NCBI RefSeq assembly: GCF_038050405.1 | Contig: NZ_CP150900.1 | Coordinates: forward strand, 2,790,001 to 2,854,000 | Direction of reading: 5' to 3' | Length of the DNA stretch: 64,000 nucleotides | Source: Paraburkholderia sp. IMGN_8 | GTDB lineage: Bacteria > Pseudomonadota > Gammaproteobacteria > Burkholderiales > Burkholderiaceae | Part shown: piece by piece, positions 53,930-62,775 of the stretch | How positions within the stretch are numbered: the stretch's first letter is position 1 | Layout of the letters: every line of letters begins with the position of its first letter | The notes under the pieces: model-generated | What the model was told of the DNA's origin: nothing | Seen by the model: only the letters and a program-made list of their open reading frames with translations | The model's database searches: none | Made by a program: the position numbers and the translations under genes

Positions 53930-55336
53930 ATGAACGACTCTTACCTGAACTTCGTCAACTCGCCGTTCGGCGCGCGCCTCGCGCGCTCGCTCGGCTTGCC
54001 GAAGCCCGAAGTGCTGCGCCGCTATCGTGCGGACCAGCCCGAGTTCGACGGCCTGGTGGCGATCGGCGCGGGCCGCGAACCGCGTCTGCTCGACGCGCTC
54101 GCCAACCTCGTCGCCGGTATCGGTATGACCAGCGTCGCACACGAAAGCGCGGGACTGTGGGTGCCGCTCGCGAATCGCCATGGCCTGATGACCGGCCGCT
54201 TCGAGCCGGCCGAATCCGGCCCGCACGGCAAGCTCAACGCACTGCTGTTCGACGCGAGCGGTATCGAAGACAGCAGCCAGCTCGAAGCGCTGCACGGATT
54301 CTTTCACGATACGTTGCGCTCGCTCGGCAAGTGCGGCCGCATCGTCGTGCTCGGCCGGCCGCCGGAAGCCTGCGCGAGCCCGCGCCAGTGGACCGCGCAG
54401 CGCGCGCTCGAAGGCTTGACGCGCTCTCTCGGCAAGGAAGCGCGGCGCGGCATTACCGCGAATCTCGTGTATGTCGAGCAAGGCGCCGAGAACGGCATTG
54501 AAGCGACGCTACGGTTCTTTCTGTCGCCGCGTTCGGCGTATGTATCGGGCCAGGTGGTGCGCATCGGCGCCGGCAGCGATGCAGCGCCGGCGTTCGACTG
54601 GAAGCAGCCGCTCGCCGGCCGCCGCGCAGTCGTCACCGGTGCGGCGCGCGGCATCGGTGCGGCCATTGCGGGCGTGCTGGCCGCCGAAGGCGCGCATGTG
54701 ATCGGCATCGACATTCCAGCGGCGCGCGACGCGCTCGAATCGACGATGCGGCAACTGAACGGCACCGCCCTCTCCTTCGACGTCGCCGCGCCCGAAGCGC
54801 CCGCGCAGATCGCCGCGGCGCTCGATGAGCAAGGCGTCGATATCGTCGTGCACAACGCCGGCATCACCAGGGACAAAACCATCGCAAAGATGGCCGACGC
54901 CGCGTGGCACAGCGTGATCGACATCAACCTGTCCGCGCAGGAACGTATCGACGATGCGTTGCTCGCGGCCGGCATCCTGCGCGACGGCGGACGCATCATT
55001 GGCGTGTCGTCGATCAGCGGCATCGCGGGCAATCTCGGGCAGACCAATTACGCGACCTCGAAAGCCGGTGTGATCGGCCGCGTGCAAAGCATGGCGCCGC
55101 ATCTGCGCGAGCGCGGCATCACGATCAACGCGGTCGCGCCGGGCTTCATCGAAACGCAGATGACCGCGAAGATTCCGCTGACGATTCGCGAAGCCGGCCG
55201 CCGCATGAATTCGATGAGCCAGGGCGGCCTGCCGGTCGACGTCGCGCAGACCATCGCGTGGCTCGCGCATCCCGGATCGGCGGGCGTCACTGGCCAGATC
55301 GTGCGCGTGTGCGGGCAAAGTCTGATTGGAGCGTGA
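53930..55336 (+). CDS. High-molecular-weight FabG-type 3-ketoacyl reductase
   Basis: The protein has 468 residues, about twice normal FabG. The N-terminal 210 residues are a degenerate flavodoxin-like/Rossmann domain; the C-terminal half is an active SDR with GAARGIGAAIAG (cofactor loop), VVHNAGITRDKTI, VSSIS (Ser360-363) and the catalytic Tyr374 and Lys378 (YATSK). HMwFabG enzymes act on acyl-CoA and often use NADH. In this cluster it should serve as a hydroxyacyl-CoA dehydrogenase/ketoacyl-CoA reductase. The next gene, maoC, starts two bases after its stop. Confidence 0.88.
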   Translation: MNDSYLNFVNSPFGARLARSLGLPKPEVLRRYRADQPEFDGLVAIGAGREPRLLDALANLVAGIGMTSVAHESAGLWVPLANRHGLMTGRFEPAESGPHGKLNALLFDASGIEDSSQLEALHGFFHDTLRSLGKCGRIVVLGRPPEACASPRQWTAQRALEGLTRSLGKEARRGITANLVYVEQGAENGIEATLRFFLSPRSAYVSGQVVRIGAGSDAAPAFDWKQPLAGRRAVVTGAARGIGAAIAGVLAAEGAHVIGIDIPAARDALESTMRQLNGTALSFDVAAPEAPAQIAAALDEQGVDIVVHNAGITRDKTIAKMADAAWHSVIDINLSAQERIDDALLAAGILRDGGRIIGVSSISGIAGNLGQTNYATSKAGVIGRVQSMAPHLRERGITINAVAPGFIETQMTAKIPLTIREAGRRMNSMSQGGLPVDVAQTIAWLAHPGSAGVTGQIVRVCGQSLIGA

Positions 55337-55338
55337 CC

Positions 55339-56250
55339 ATGGGCGAGCCGTATAGTGGCGGTCACGCAGCGAATGCAGTCCGACCCAAAACCGTCGTCAT
55401 CGAGCAACTGCCCGCCCCGGCAAAGCTGTATGCGCGCGCGTTGTCCGGCCTCGTCAAACGCGGACGCGCTACGCATCTGCCGGCGCTGCGCCTGGTGCGC
55501 CCCGCCGCGCCGCTCGATTCGGCGGCGATCGGGCATTACGCACGGGTGTGCGGTTTCATTCCCGAGCACGGCGTGCCGCTCACTTTTCCGCATCTGCTCG
55601 CCTTCCCGCTGCATCTGCTGATGCTGACCGACCCGGCGTTTCCGTGGCCGGCGCTCGGGCTCGTGCATCTGGCCAATCATGTGCGGCTGCGGCGGCCGAT
55701 AGCGCATAACGACGTGCTGCGCGTCGAAGTCGAGTTCGGCGCGCTGCTGCGTCACGACAAGGGCCAGGCGTTCGTGCTGCATTCGCGTCTGTACCGGCGC
55801 GGCGAAGCCGTGTGGGACGGCGACAGCGTCTATCTGAAGCGCGGCGTGCCGGCAAGCGGCGATCCTCTTGGCGCGCTCGAACTCGAGCACGCTGCGTTGC
55901 AACGTCTGTCCCGCTGGCAATTGCCGCCGCAACTGGGCCGCGACTACGCTCGCGTGTCCGGCGACTACAACCCGATTCACATGACCGCATTGTCCGCAAA
56001 AGCATTCGGTTTTCCGCGCGCCATTGCACACGGCATGTGGACACTGGCCCGCGCCGCCGCCGCGCTGCAACCGCCGAAACCGCTTGCCGAAGCCACGCTC
56101 AGCGCGGAATTCAAAGTGCCGATGCTGCTGCCGGGCGAGGCGTCGTTGTGGAGCGCGTCGCCTTCGCTGATCGAGCGCGAACTGGAAGTGCGCGATATCG
56201 CCGGAGAGAAACCGCATTTGCGCGGCCGCATGCAGTGGATGCTGCAATGA
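55339..56250 (+). CDS. MaoC-like (R)-enoyl-CoA hydratase
   Basis: The protein has 303 residues with a double hotdog fold. The catalytic dyad is Asp209 and His214 in YARVSGDYNPIHM, the R-hydratase motif, followed by GFPRAIAHGMW. It hydrates trans-2-enoyl-CoA to the (R)-3-hydroxy product, which fits the stereochemistry of the preceding FabG-type reductase. The two genes are separated by two bases. Confidence 0.9.
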   Translation: MGEPYSGGHAANAVRPKTVVIEQLPAPAKLYARALSGLVKRGRATHLPALRLVRPAAPLDSAAIGHYARVCGFIPEHGVPLTFPHLLAFPLHLLMLTDPAFPWPALGLVHLANHVRLRRPIAHNDVLRVEVEFGALLRHDKGQAFVLHSRLYRRGEAVWDGDSVYLKRGVPASGDPLGALELEHAALQRLSRWQLPPQLGRDYARVSGDYNPIHMTALSAKAFGFPRAIAHGMWTLARAAAALQPPKPLAEATLSAEFKVPMLLPGEASLWSASPSLIERELEVRDIAGEKPHLRGRMQWMLQ

Positions 56251-56264
56251 GGTGCGCGTTGTTT

Positions 56265-56303
56265 CGTGCGATTGCTTCGTGCGATTGCTTCGTGCGATTG
56301 CTT
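56265..56303. repeat. Three 13-bp tandem repeats after maoC
   Basis: CGTGCGATTGCTT occurs three times head to tail and is followed by another CGT. It lies in the 190-bp gap before the thiolase gene. The copy number may vary between strains. Confidence 0.85.
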
Positions 56304-56440
56304 CGTAACAGCATGGAATGACAGCCGCATGAAATTCGTTGTGTAGTGAAGATAGACCCGAACGCGGACCCTAACGCAAACCCGAAGTAATCGTCATTCG
56401 CACCGTTCAATAACCAGAGAACGACCCAAAGGAGCCGAGC

Positions 56441-57742
56441 ATGTCCAACCCGCTGCCCGCCGTGCGCCGCGTCGCCATCATCGGCGGCAACCGGATTCCG
56501 TTTGCCCGCTCGAACACCGCCTACGCGACCGCGTCGAATCAGGACATGCTGACTTTCACGCTGCAAGGCCTGATCGATCGCTACGACCTGCACGGCCAAC
56601 GGCTCGGCGAAGTGGCCGCCGGCGCCGTCATCAAGCATTCGCGCGACTTCAATCTGACGCGCGAATCGGTGCTGTCCACCACGCTCGCGAAGGAAACGCC
56701 CGCGTACGACGTGCAACAGGCTTGCGGCACCGGTCTCGAGGCGGCGATCCTCGTCGCCAACAAGATCGCGCTCGGACAGATCGATGTGGGGATCGCGGGC
56801 GGCGTCGATACGACATCCGACGCGCCGATCGGCGTCAACGAACGGATGCGCAAAATCCTGCTCGAAGCGAATCGCGGCAAGAGCACGGGGCAACGCGTCG
56901 GCGCGCTGACCAAGCTGCGCCCCGCGATGTTTTTCAAGCCGCTGCTGCCGCGCAATGGCGAGCCGCGCACGGGACTCTCGATGGGCGAGCATTGCGAGCT
57001 GATGGCCAAGCGCTGGAACATCTCGCGCGAAGCGCAGGACGTGCTCGCCTACGAGAGCCACCGCAGGCTCACCGAGGCGTACGCGCGCGGCTTCGTCAAC
57101 GATCTGATGACGCCGTACCGCGGCCTCGCGCGCGACAACAATCTGCGCGCCGACCTGACGCTCGAAAAACTCTCCGGCCTGAAGCCGGTCTTCGATCGCG
57201 ACGCCGGCACGCTGACGGCCGGCAACTCGACCCCGCTGACCGACGGCGCGTCCGCAGTGCTGCTCGCGAGCGAAGACTGGGCGGCCAGACACGACCTGCC
57301 CGTGCTCGCGTATTTGAGCTGGTCCGAAACCGCCGCGGTCGACTATTTCGACAAGCAGGAAGGCCTGCTGATGGCGCCCGCCTACGCGGTGCCGCGCATG
57401 CTGGCGCGCGCCGGCCTGAGCCTGCAGGACTTCGATCTGTACGAAATTCACGAAGCATTCGCAGCACAAGTGTTGTGCACGCTCGCGGCGTGGCAGGATG
57501 ACGAGTACTGCCGCACGCAACTCGGTTTGCCGGGCCCGCTCGGGCCGATCGATCGGGCAAAATTGAACGTGAACGGCAGCTCGCTCGCCACCGGTCATCC
57601 GTTTGCGGCAACCGGCGGGCGAATCGTCGCCGGCCTCGCGAAGATGCTCGCGCAACTCGACAAACCGGCCGGCACCGCGCGCGGGCTGATTTCGATCTGC
57701 GCGGCGGGCGGCCAGGGCGTGGTGGCGATTCTGGAGCGCTGA
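56441..57742 (+). CDS. fadI: Acetyl-CoA acyltransferase (FadI-like thiolase)
   Basis: The protein has 433 residues. The nucleophile Cys95 is in QQACGTGLEAA, the base Cys420 in SICAAGGQGV, with histidines in EIHEAFAAQ and SLATGHPFAATGGR. Length and the RRVAIIGGNRIPFARSNTAY start fit FadI-type thiolases. It cleaves 3-ketoacyl-CoA in beta-oxidation. The ribosome site AAGGAG precedes it. Confidence 0.92.
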   Translation: MSNPLPAVRRVAIIGGNRIPFARSNTAYATASNQDMLTFTLQGLIDRYDLHGQRLGEVAAGAVIKHSRDFNLTRESVLSTTLAKETPAYDVQQACGTGLEAAILVANKIALGQIDVGIAGGVDTTSDAPIGVNERMRKILLEANRGKSTGQRVGALTKLRPAMFFKPLLPRNGEPRTGLSMGEHCELMAKRWNISREAQDVLAYESHRRLTEAYARGFVNDLMTPYRGLARDNNLRADLTLEKLSGLKPVFDRDAGTLTAGNSTPLTDGASAVLLASEDWAARHDLPVLAYLSWSETAAVDYFDKQEGLLMAPAYAVPRMLARAGLSLQDFDLYEIHEAFAAQVLCTLAAWQDDEYCRTQLGLPGPLGPIDRAKLNVNGSSLATGHPFAATGGRIVAGLAKMLAQLDKPAGTARGLISICAAGGQGVVAILER

Positions 57743-57765
57743 AGCGCACCAGTGTCGTACTGACC

Positions 57766-57801
57766 GATTCAATGAGCGACTCAATGAGCAACTCAACGAC
57801 C
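57766..57801. repeat. Three imperfect 12-bp repeats after the thiolase
   Basis: GATTCAATGAGC, GACTCAATGAGC and AACTCAACGACC follow head to tail. They lie in the gap before fadD. Function unknown. Confidence 0.7.
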
Positions 57802-57878
57802 GCTTTGATCACTGCGTCAATGACTGGCCGCAAGACCAGCACACAAACATACGAAAGCACTGCTTCAGGAGACGACCG

Positions 57879-59660
57879 ATGACCCAGCCCACGCACGACC
57901 CGCTCTCGTCCGCTGCCGAATCCGCACCTTCATCCGGTGCGGCGAATCGCTCGCCGAACACCGACGGCATCTGGTACGCGTCGTATCCGGCGGACGTCCC
58001 GCACGAAATCGACGTCCAGAAATACGAGTCGGTCGTGCAGTTCTTCGACGAATGCATCGCGCAGTTCCGCGAACGCGTTGCGTACGTGAGCGTCGGCGCG
58101 AATCTGACGTATGGCGAACTCGGCCGCAAGGCGACGGCGTTCGCCGCGTATCTGCAAAGCATCGGCGTGAAACCGGGCGAGCGCGTCGCGATCATGCTGC
58201 CGAACACGTTTCAGTATCCGGTGTCGCTGTTCGGCGTGCTGAAATCCGGCGCCGTGGTGGTCAACGTGAATCCGCTCTACACCGTGCGCGAACTCGCGCA
58301 TCAATTGAAGGACAGCGGCGCGCAAACCATCATCGTGTTCGAGAACTTCGCGAAGACCGTCGAAGAGGCGTTGCCCGGCACCAAGGTGCAGAACGTCATC
58401 GTCACGGGTCTGGGCGACCTGCTCGCCGACGGCCTGAATCTGAAGGGGCGTTTCCTCAATTTCATGCTGCGCCATGTGAAGAAAATGGTGCCGAAGTACA
58501 ACCTGCCGAAAGCCGTGCCGCTGCTCGAAGCGCTCGCGATCGGCTACACGCAGCCGTTGACACCGGTTCGCCCCACGCACAACGACATCGCGTTCCTGCA
58601 ATACACCGGCGGCACCACCGGCGTCGCCAAAGGCGCGATGCTCACGCACAAGAACATCATCGCCAACCTGTTGCAGGCGAAGGCGTGGTCCGAGGGGCAA
58701 TTGAGCGGCGACATCGAAACGGTGCTCACGCCGCTGCCGCTTTATCACATCTATTCGCTGACCGTGAACGCGATGATCTTCATGGGACTCGGCGGGCGCA
58801 ACATCCTGATCGCGAATCCGCGCGACATGAAGCGCGTGATGATGATCATCCGTCACGAGAAATTCACCGGCATGACGGCGGTGAATACGCTCTACAACGC
58901 GTTCCTCGAAAACGAAGAATTCTGCAAGCGCGACTTTTCGAACCTCAAACTCGCGATGGCCGGCGGCATGGCCACGCAGAAGTCGGTTGCCGATCGCTTC
59001 AAGGCGGTCACCGGCAAGCCGATCATCGAAGGTTATGGGCTGACCGAATGCTCGCCGATCGTGTCGATGAATCCCGTGGATCTCACCAATCTGCGCGATT
59101 TCGAAGGCTCGATCGGTTTGCCCGCGCCGTCCACTCAAGTGCGTTTCAGGAAAGACGACGGCACGTGGGCGAACATCGGCGAAGCGGGCGAACTGTGCGT
59201 GCAGGGTCCGCAGGTGATGAAAGGCTACTGGAATCGTCCGGAAGAAACTGCCAAGACGATCGATGCCGATGGCTGGCTCGCGACCGGCGACATCGGCGTG
59301 ATGGATTCACGCGGCTTCATCCGCCTGATCGACCGCAAGAAGGACATGATCCTGGTGTCGGGCTTCAACGTCTACCCGAACGAAATCGAAGACGTGATCG
59401 CGATGCATCCCGACGTGCGCGAAGTCGCTGCAATCGGCGTGCCCGACGCGGTGAACGGCGAGCGTGTGAAGGTGTTCATCGTCAAGCGCAATGCGTCGCT
59501 GACCGAAGAACAGGTGATTGCCCACTGCCGCAAGAACCTGACCGGCTACAAGGTGCCGAAACTCGTCGAGTTCCGCGACGCGCTGCCGCAAACCAATGTC
59601 GGCAAGATCCTGCGCCGCGCGCTGCGCGACGAGGAACTCGCGAAGCAAAAGCCTGCCTGA
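57879..59660 (+). CDS. fadD: Long-chain fatty acid-CoA ligase FadD
   Basis: The protein has 593 residues. The AMP-binding P-loop is YTGGTTGVAKGA (residues 242-253), then EGYGLTECSP, GWLATGDIGVMD and the acyl-adenylate signature DRKKDMILVSGFNVYPNEIE. The C-terminal lysine segment is TNVGKILRRAL. It activates fatty acids to acyl-CoA at the membrane. A 35-residue hydrophilic N-terminal extension precedes the core. Ribosome site CAGGAGA. Confidence 0.93.
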   Translation: MTQPTHDPLSSAAESAPSSGAANRSPNTDGIWYASYPADVPHEIDVQKYESVVQFFDECIAQFRERVAYVSVGANLTYGELGRKATAFAAYLQSIGVKPGERVAIMLPNTFQYPVSLFGVLKSGAVVVNVNPLYTVRELAHQLKDSGAQTIIVFENFAKTVEEALPGTKVQNVIVTGLGDLLADGLNLKGRFLNFMLRHVKKMVPKYNLPKAVPLLEALAIGYTQPLTPVRPTHNDIAFLQYTGGTTGVAKGAMLTHKNIIANLLQAKAWSEGQLSGDIETVLTPLPLYHIYSLTVNAMIFMGLGGRNILIANPRDMKRVMMIIRHEKFTGMTAVNTLYNAFLENEEFCKRDFSNLKLAMAGGMATQKSVADRFKAVTGKPIIEGYGLTECSPIVSMNPVDLTNLRDFEGSIGLPAPSTQVRFRKDDGTWANIGEAGELCVQGPQVMKGYWNRPEETAKTIDADGWLATGDIGVMDSRGFIRLIDRKKDMILVSGFNVYPNEIEDVIAMHPDVREVAAIGVPDAVNGERVKVFIVKRNASLTEEQVIAHCRKNLTGYKVPKLVEFRDALPQTNVGKILRRALRDEELAKQKPA

Positions 59661-59708
59661 TGGGCAAGGCGCGCCCGCGCCACCCCAGGCTACCTTACGG
59701 AGAGATTC

Positions 59709-60737
59709 ATGAAGCACAGCACGTCCGCACGTTCGCGCCGCTCGCCGGCCTTCATGCGCCTCGCCCGTTTGCCGTCGGACGTCACCGTGCCGCGTGCTTC
59801 GCCGGGGGTTTCGCTGGGAGCGTCATTACGTGCCGCATCGTTACGTGTGTTAGTGATAGGTGCATTCGCAGCGGGCGCGACGGCCATGCCCGGGTTCGCG
59901 CAGAACGACGACACGCCGCCCGCGCTCGATACCGCCAACGCGGTCAAAGCACCGGCCACGCCTTCGGCACAGGTCGGCAAACTCACGCTGAACCAACAGG
60001 TCAAGTGGCTGCGCGCCGCGCAACAAAGCGGCGCGATGGAAAAGCTCGACGACGCGCAACTGGTCGCGCTATTCAAGTCGCTCGATCCGCTTGCGTTGCC
60101 GCGCTACATCAAGGAAGGACCGAACGGCTATCCGTCTTACGAGTTCACGATGTCGCGTATGGAACGCGTTCACGGCCAGTGGCCCGACAAGGCCGATCAC
60201 ATGCTGGTGCGCATCGCGCACGACCCACTGCGGATCTACGCGAAGTGGCTGCCCGACGGGGCGCACGCCGGCCAGGAAATCATCTATGACGAGTCCAAAC
60301 GCACCGACGAAATGTATGGCCACCTCGGCGGCATACTGAACGTGATGCCGCTGTGGACGTCGACCGCCGGCACACTGGCGCGTGCGCAATCGAACCATCA
60401 GGTGCGCGACCTCGGCACCGAGTTCATTGCCAGTCAGTACCTCGCCGAAGGCAGGAAATACATCGAGGCCGGCCTGCCGCGCTCCAACCAGGTGGACGTG
60501 AAAACGATCGACGGCGTACGCGCGGTTGCCTTCACCTTCGAATCGCCCACCGGCCAGCCGCAGTTCTACGCGCAGAAGGAAACGCTCGGGCTCGATCTGC
60601 GGCACCCGTATTTCCGCACGGTCGAGTCTTACGATAACGACGGCAGGCTCTTCGAGAAAATCGTCTTCGAAACCATCACGCCGAAGACGTTCGACGACAT
60701 TGCCTTCGATCCGAAGAACAAGGGGTACAGTTTCTAG
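59709..60737 (+). CDS. DUF1571 family exported protein
   Basis: The protein has 342 residues. After about 40 hydrophilic residues comes a membrane-spanning/signal stretch (VLVIGAFAAGATAMPGFAQ), so export is likely; the true start may be downstream. The rest matches DUF1571 by eye (ERVHGQWPDKADHMLVRIAH, DPLRIYAKWLPDGAHAGQEI, NGTLARAQSNH-type blocks). The function is unknown; proteins of this kind resemble outer-membrane-associated LolA-like factors. It converges with the next gene, and their stop codons overlap by four bases. Confidence 0.7.
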   Translation: MKHSTSARSRRSPAFMRLARLPSDVTVPRASPGVSLGASLRAASLRVLVIGAFAAGATAMPGFAQNDDTPPALDTANAVKAPATPSAQVGKLTLNQQVKWLRAAQQSGAMEKLDDAQLVALFKSLDPLALPRYIKEGPNGYPSYEFTMSRMERVHGQWPDKADHMLVRIAHDPLRIYAKWLPDGAHAGQEIIYDESKRTDEMYGHLGGILNVMPLWTSTAGTLARAQSNHQVRDLGTEFIASQYLAEGRKYIEAGLPRSNQVDVKTIDGVRAVAFTFESPTGQPQFYAQKETLGLDLRHPYFRTVESYDNDGRLFEKIVFETITPKTFDDIAFDPKNKGYSF

Positions 60738-61129
60738 CGCGCGAGGCGCGGTGCAAGCACGAAGGCCACGTGCGCAACGCGTCCCGCGCCCTGCTCGTGA
60801 CTGTGCTCGACCATGCGTCCGGTGCGGGTTGCAAGCTGCTCGAGCACGAAGTAATCGGATGCGCGCGTGAGACCGATCAGCGATGCCTGGGTTCGTGACA
60901 GGCGCGGCGCAAGCGTCGTGTACCAGAGCAAGCCGATATCGTCGCCCGTTTCGAATGCCGGCAGGTTCAATTGTGCGACGTAGTCCGCGAACGAACGGCC
61001 GGACGCGAGTGTGGAATCGACCACCGCCAACGTATTGCGGCGAGCGGCCGCATGCGCGAGCCACGGCCACGCGCCGCCCGCCGCGGTCGAAAACCATGCG
61101 CCTGTCATCATGAAAGTGCGTCGGTCCAT
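60734..61129 (-). CDS. Small exported protein with Tat-like signal, unknown function
   Basis: The protein has 131 residues from ATG 61129 (MDRRTFMMTGAWFSTAAGGA), a start that looks like a twin-arginine signal (RRTFMM). The mature region is about 100 residues of mixed helix/strand with no cysteine or heme motif. It follows the vanillyl-alcohol-oxidase-type gene by 29 bp on the same strand, so the two are probably one unit. Confidence 0.65.
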   Translation of the reverse strand: MDRRTFMMTGAWFSTAAGGAWPWLAHAAARRNTLAVVDSTLASGRSFADYVAQLNLPAFETGDDIGLLWYTTLAPRLSRTQASLIGLTRASDYFVLEQLATRTGRMVEHSHEQGAGRVAHVAFVLAPRLAR

Positions 61130-61158
61130 TGCTTCGTTACGCCATCGCGTCGCGCGTG

Positions 61159-62736
61159 TCAGGTATACCCGCGCCGGTCGCGCCACGCCGCCGGCCAGAT
61201 GCCCTGCTTGCCCGGCGCAAGAATGCCGTTCGGGTCGAGCGCGTCCTTGATCGTTTCCGAGAGCCGCAGTAATGCGCCGTCGTTGAAACTGTACTGCGCC
61301 GCGGCGAAATCCATATACGCGAGATGCGCGCGATATTCGCCGTAACCGGCCGCGCGCGCATCGCTCATCAGCGAGCGCACTAACTCGCCGGCCTGCTCGA
61401 CCTGATTCGCGTCGTCACGGTCGAAGATCGCCGCGAAGATGTGATGCAAATAACGCACGCCCGCCGTAAAGCCGCCGTAGTAATCGAAGCCGTATTCCGC
61501 GGCGCGCGCCTTCACCATCGTGTATTGACGCAGCGCGTCGCGCCCGGTCGCCGGACAGACCGGCGCGAAGTCCACATGCGCGCCCGCGCCGCCGCGCCAG
61601 TCGAGCATGCGGAACGCGCTCATCGCGGGGATGCCGGCCTGGTTGCGGTCGCCGCCCGCGGCGGGTTGCGCATCGCCTGCATAGCGTACGGCCGAGAGTC
61701 TTGCCTGCGGGACGCGGGCGAACGCGCGCTGCACGATCGCATAGCGCGCGTCGATCAATTCCGGCGTGCCGTACAGTGCGAAATGCAGATTCCAGCGGCC
61801 AACGTTCAGCTTGTCGAGCATCGCCGCCACCGCGCTCTCGGGCATCGCGCCTGTGCCGTCGTACCACTGCGCACGCGCCGACAAACCCGCGGCGCGGCGC
61901 AGACCGCCTTCGATCACCGCGTTGTTGCGGATCGTTTCATCGAGCCGCAGCGGCCGCAAGATTTCCACGATCGCTTCGAGATCCTGCTCGTGACGAAACT
62001 GGATTTCACCGAGCAGATACGCGGGTGGCGCAGGCATCAGCCAGACGCCCAGCTTGGTGACGATGCCGTAGTTCGACTGCATGAACATCGCGTCGAACGA
62101 CGGCCCGTAGCCCGGCTGATACAACTGCCACGCCGTGCCGATTTCGATGCCGCCCATCCCCGTGCGCAGCACGTCGCCATTGGCGAGCACTACTTCCATA
62201 CCGCATTGGGACGCCGCGTGATCGCCATACGCGGTATAGCCGAAGCCGCGCTCGAGCGTATTGCCGACCACGCTGCCCCAACCCGCCGCGGGTGGATCGA
62301 CCCATAGCTTGTAGCCTTTGTCGCGCAGATGCGCATACAGATCGAAGTAACTGACGCCCGGCTCGACGAGCGCATAGGCGAGCGTCTCGTTCACTTCGAT
62401 GATCCGGTTCATCCGTTGCAAATCCAGCACCACCGAGCCCGGCAGACGGGGCGCCGCGCCGCCGTACGCAAAGTTGCGGCCGGTCGAGACCGTCCACAAC
62501 GGAATGCGATATTGATTGGCAATGCGCAGTACCGCGCGAATCTCGTCGACCGATGCGGGCAGCACCGCGGCGGACGCAGAGAACGCTTCGCGCTCGCCGG
62601 GCGCAAACGGATCGAGATACGCCGCGAGCCCGGCTGCCGAGCTCACCACCTGCGCCTCGCCGACGATCGAGCGCCAGCTGGCGAGCGCGCGATCGAACTG
62701 AGCGGCTGAAACTTCCGGCGGCAAGCTGCGTGTCAA
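61159..62736 (-). CDS. FAD-dependent oxidase/hydroxylase of the VAO/PCMH family
   Basis: The protein has 525 residues. The FAD_binding_4 domain (residues 55-240) shows IPLWTVSTGRNFAYGGAAPR, VLDLQRMNRIIEVNE and AGWGSVVGNTLERGFGYTAY, very like the flavoprotein subunit of p-cresol methylhydroxylase and vanillyl-alcohol oxidase. The C-terminal substrate domain ends DPNGILAPGKQGIWP. It should oxidise a para-alkylphenol. No cytochrome c subunit is beside it, so it may use oxygen (VAO-like) or a distant cytochrome. Confidence 0.85.
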   Translation of the reverse strand: MTRSLPPEVSAAQFDRALASWRSIVGEAQVVSSAAGLAAYLDPFAPGEREAFSASAAVLPASVDEIRAVLRIANQYRIPLWTVSTGRNFAYGGAAPRLPGSVVLDLQRMNRIIEVNETLAYALVEPGVSYFDLYAHLRDKGYKLWVDPPAAGWGSVVGNTLERGFGYTAYGDHAASQCGMEVVLANGDVLRTGMGGIEIGTAWQLYQPGYGPSFDAMFMQSNYGIVTKLGVWLMPAPPAYLLGEIQFRHEQDLEAIVEILRPLRLDETIRNNAVIEGGLRRAAGLSARAQWYDGTGAMPESAVAAMLDKLNVGRWNLHFALYGTPELIDARYAIVQRAFARVPQARLSAVRYAGDAQPAAGGDRNQAGIPAMSAFRMLDWRGGAGAHVDFAPVCPATGRDALRQYTMVKARAAEYGFDYYGGFTAGVRYLHHIFAAIFDRDDANQVEQAGELVRSLMSDARAAGYGEYRAHLAYMDFAAAQYSFNDGALLRLSETIKDALDPNGILAPGKQGIWPAAWRDRRGYT

Positions 62737-62775
62737 AGCGTCTCCTTTGCGGCGCGATGTGCGAGCCGCGGCAAG

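Noticed and set aside
56111..57796. A 561-codon minus-strand frame opposite the thiolase
   Set aside because: It is antisense to an intact FadI-like gene and has shadow-like composition.
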